From assembly GCA_937880835.1 (NCBI GenBank), contig CALGRN010000082.1, positions 1-6,202 of the forward strand: 6,202 bases of DNA. Direction: 5' to 3'. Position numbers and translations under genes: made by a program. The notes under the pieces were generated by a model that did no database searches, was not told the DNA's origin, and worked only from the letters and a program-made list of their open reading frames with translations. Below, piece after piece: positions 5,324 to 6,202 of the stretch. This DNA is from an uncultured Prevotella sp. GTDB lineage: Bacteria; Bacteroidota; Bacteroidia; Bacteroidales; Bacteroidaceae. Every line of letters begins with the position of its first letter. Position 1 is the stretch's first letter.

Positions 5324-6202
5324 CATATTCATTATTTTATTCAACACTTCTTCTGCGCTCACTTTCCTGTATTTGTCGGACAGTGTTGTGCGCGTTTCCC
5401 AGTCCGAATTGGTGTTAACGCCGTTCATATCAAGTGTCACAGTGACTCTTTTTTTGCCTTTCAGAGCCGTTGTGGAGAATGTTATTGTCTGCTTGTTAGG
5501 GAAATGTTTAGAGCCGAGAGGTTTGAAATTGTCATACATCCAGAGCAATTTCGAACTGCCGTGAGCATTGCTCTTATATTCTATATCAGCAGTTTTTATC
5601 CTTCCCGAAAGCTTATCGGCAAGCCATTTGAATTTCATGTTGCCTTTATCAAGCATTATGGGGATGTCTGTTCCTATTGCACCCAGCCCTGCCTTGAAGT
5701 TTTTCAGCTGCTCTATTGTTATCTTCTCGTTACCGGGAATAAACAACTTGTTCCACAAAAGTGCTTGAAGCGAGTAGAAGTTAAGCCCGTTGTCTTTCAG
5801 GAAAGAAACTTGATTATAATCCGCTTTTATGTATTCGCGGTTGATTCTGTCAACAATCATCACGTAATCTTTTGTAAATTCAAGTCGTCCTACCTCTGTT
5901 CCTATTATCGGTAACATAAGCTGTAAGCGTATCACATCATTCTTCTTCATGCGCAAAGAGCCACCCACCGAGATTTCCTTAGAACCCGTATTGATGGTAA
6001 AGTCCAGCTTCGATGTGATATTATCCGAATAGACTGAGTTGTCGGAAACTTTCTGAACGAATGTCAATTCTTTAAATTCATCATTCTGAACAGATGGTTT
6101 CTGTGTCGCAACAGGAGGTTTGCTATCGTTTACAACAGCCTTCTTTGCGCCGCAACTTGCAAGCAACAGTACTGCCGACATAATTTTCAGGATGTTCTTT
6201 TT
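5321..6202 (-). CDS. DUF4292 lipoprotein, LolB-like; 5' end beyond the window
   Basis: A predicted lipoprotein of at least 293 residues. The first Met in view (6181) would leave an 8-9 residue hydrophobic stretch without positive charge before the lipobox LLASC. The frame stays open upstream as KKNILKI, which is just the missing basic n-region, so the true start probably lies a few codons past 6202. Counting from that Met, the lipid-bearing Cys is residue 10, followed by a flexible linker to about 35. The body fits the DUF4292 family of Bacteroidota. Residues about 72-145 (VGGSLRMKKNDVIRLQLMLP, then GTEVGRLEFT, VMIVDRINREYIKADYN and LNFYSLQALLW) follow the strand and motif order of E. coli LolB (LRLTNPLG, VQLVDNKGQRYTAD, PLNSLRQWILG), pointing to a LolA/LolB-type lipid-binding half-barrel. 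No acidic residues follow the Cys, so surface export by the known acidic signal is not expected; a periplasm-facing outer-membrane location is inferred. It is the leading visible gene of the operon with the EnvC-like protein. Confidence 0.85.
   Translation of the reverse strand, partial: KKNILKIMSAVLLLASCGAKKAVVNDSKPPVATQKPSVQNDEFKELTFVQKVSDNSVYSDNITSKLDFTINTGSKEISVGGSLRMKKNDVIRLQLMLPIIGTEVGRLEFTKDYVMIVDRINREYIKADYNQVSFLKDNGLNFYSLQALLWNKLFIPGNEKITIEQLKNFKAGLGAIGTDIPIMLDKGNMKFKWLADKLSGRIKTADIEYKSNAHGSSKLLWMYDNFKPLGSKHFPNKQTITFSTTALKGKKRVTVTLDMNGVNTNSDWETRTTLSDKYRKVSAEEVLNKIMNM

Noticed and set aside
6179..6181. ATG as the true start of the DUF4292 lipoprotein
   Set aside because: It would remove the basic n-region of the signal peptide; the frame continues open as KKNILKI to the window edge, so the start is probably outside.

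Overview
The window reads as chromosomal core sequence from a Bacteroidota bacterium, most likely order Bacteroidales and plausibly Prevotella or a close relative. The signs are Bacteroidota-type -7 promoter boxes (TAnnTTTG), an AT-rich intergenic style, a DUF4292 lipoprotein coupled to a degenerate-LytM EnvC-type protein, and a PNPase with an Arg-rich tail. The genus is inferred from recalled family resemblance, not from a marker gene.

Layout. Positions 1-218 are a leader with two candidate promoters for a single plus-strand gene (219-683), a small MaoC/hotdog (R)-specific enoyl-CoA hydratase. Positions 684-846 hold a strong hairpin usable in both directions, which separates this gene from the convergent pnp (847-3240, minus strand). 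PNPase has all its usual domains plus an 87-residue tail built on an 18-residue Arg-rich tandem repeat. Positions 3241-3733 are about 490 bp of non-coding DNA. They hold the pnp promoter, a pair of TAACGTTA palindromes, a compact repeat element of 22-bp direct units bounded by a long inverted repeat, and two further hairpins. Positions 3734-6202 hold a minus-strand pair: a LolB-like DUF4292 lipoprotein, whose 5' end runs off the window, followed with no gap (TAAATG) by an EnvC-like murein hydrolase activator that lacks every zinc ligand.

How the genes work together. The DUF4292 lipoprotein and the EnvC-like protein are an envelope-biogenesis operon, probably serving lipoprotein insertion or outer-membrane work and septal peptidoglycan splitting. 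pnp is a separate transcription unit for RNA turnover. The hydratase is a lone metabolic gene with no pathway partners in view. I see no defence system, mobile gene, CRISPR array, rRNA or tRNA. The most unusual pieces are the intergenic repeat element (3491-3573), the PNPase repeat tail, and the very basic N-terminus and long Ala/Lys/Arg/Glu helix of the EnvC-like protein.
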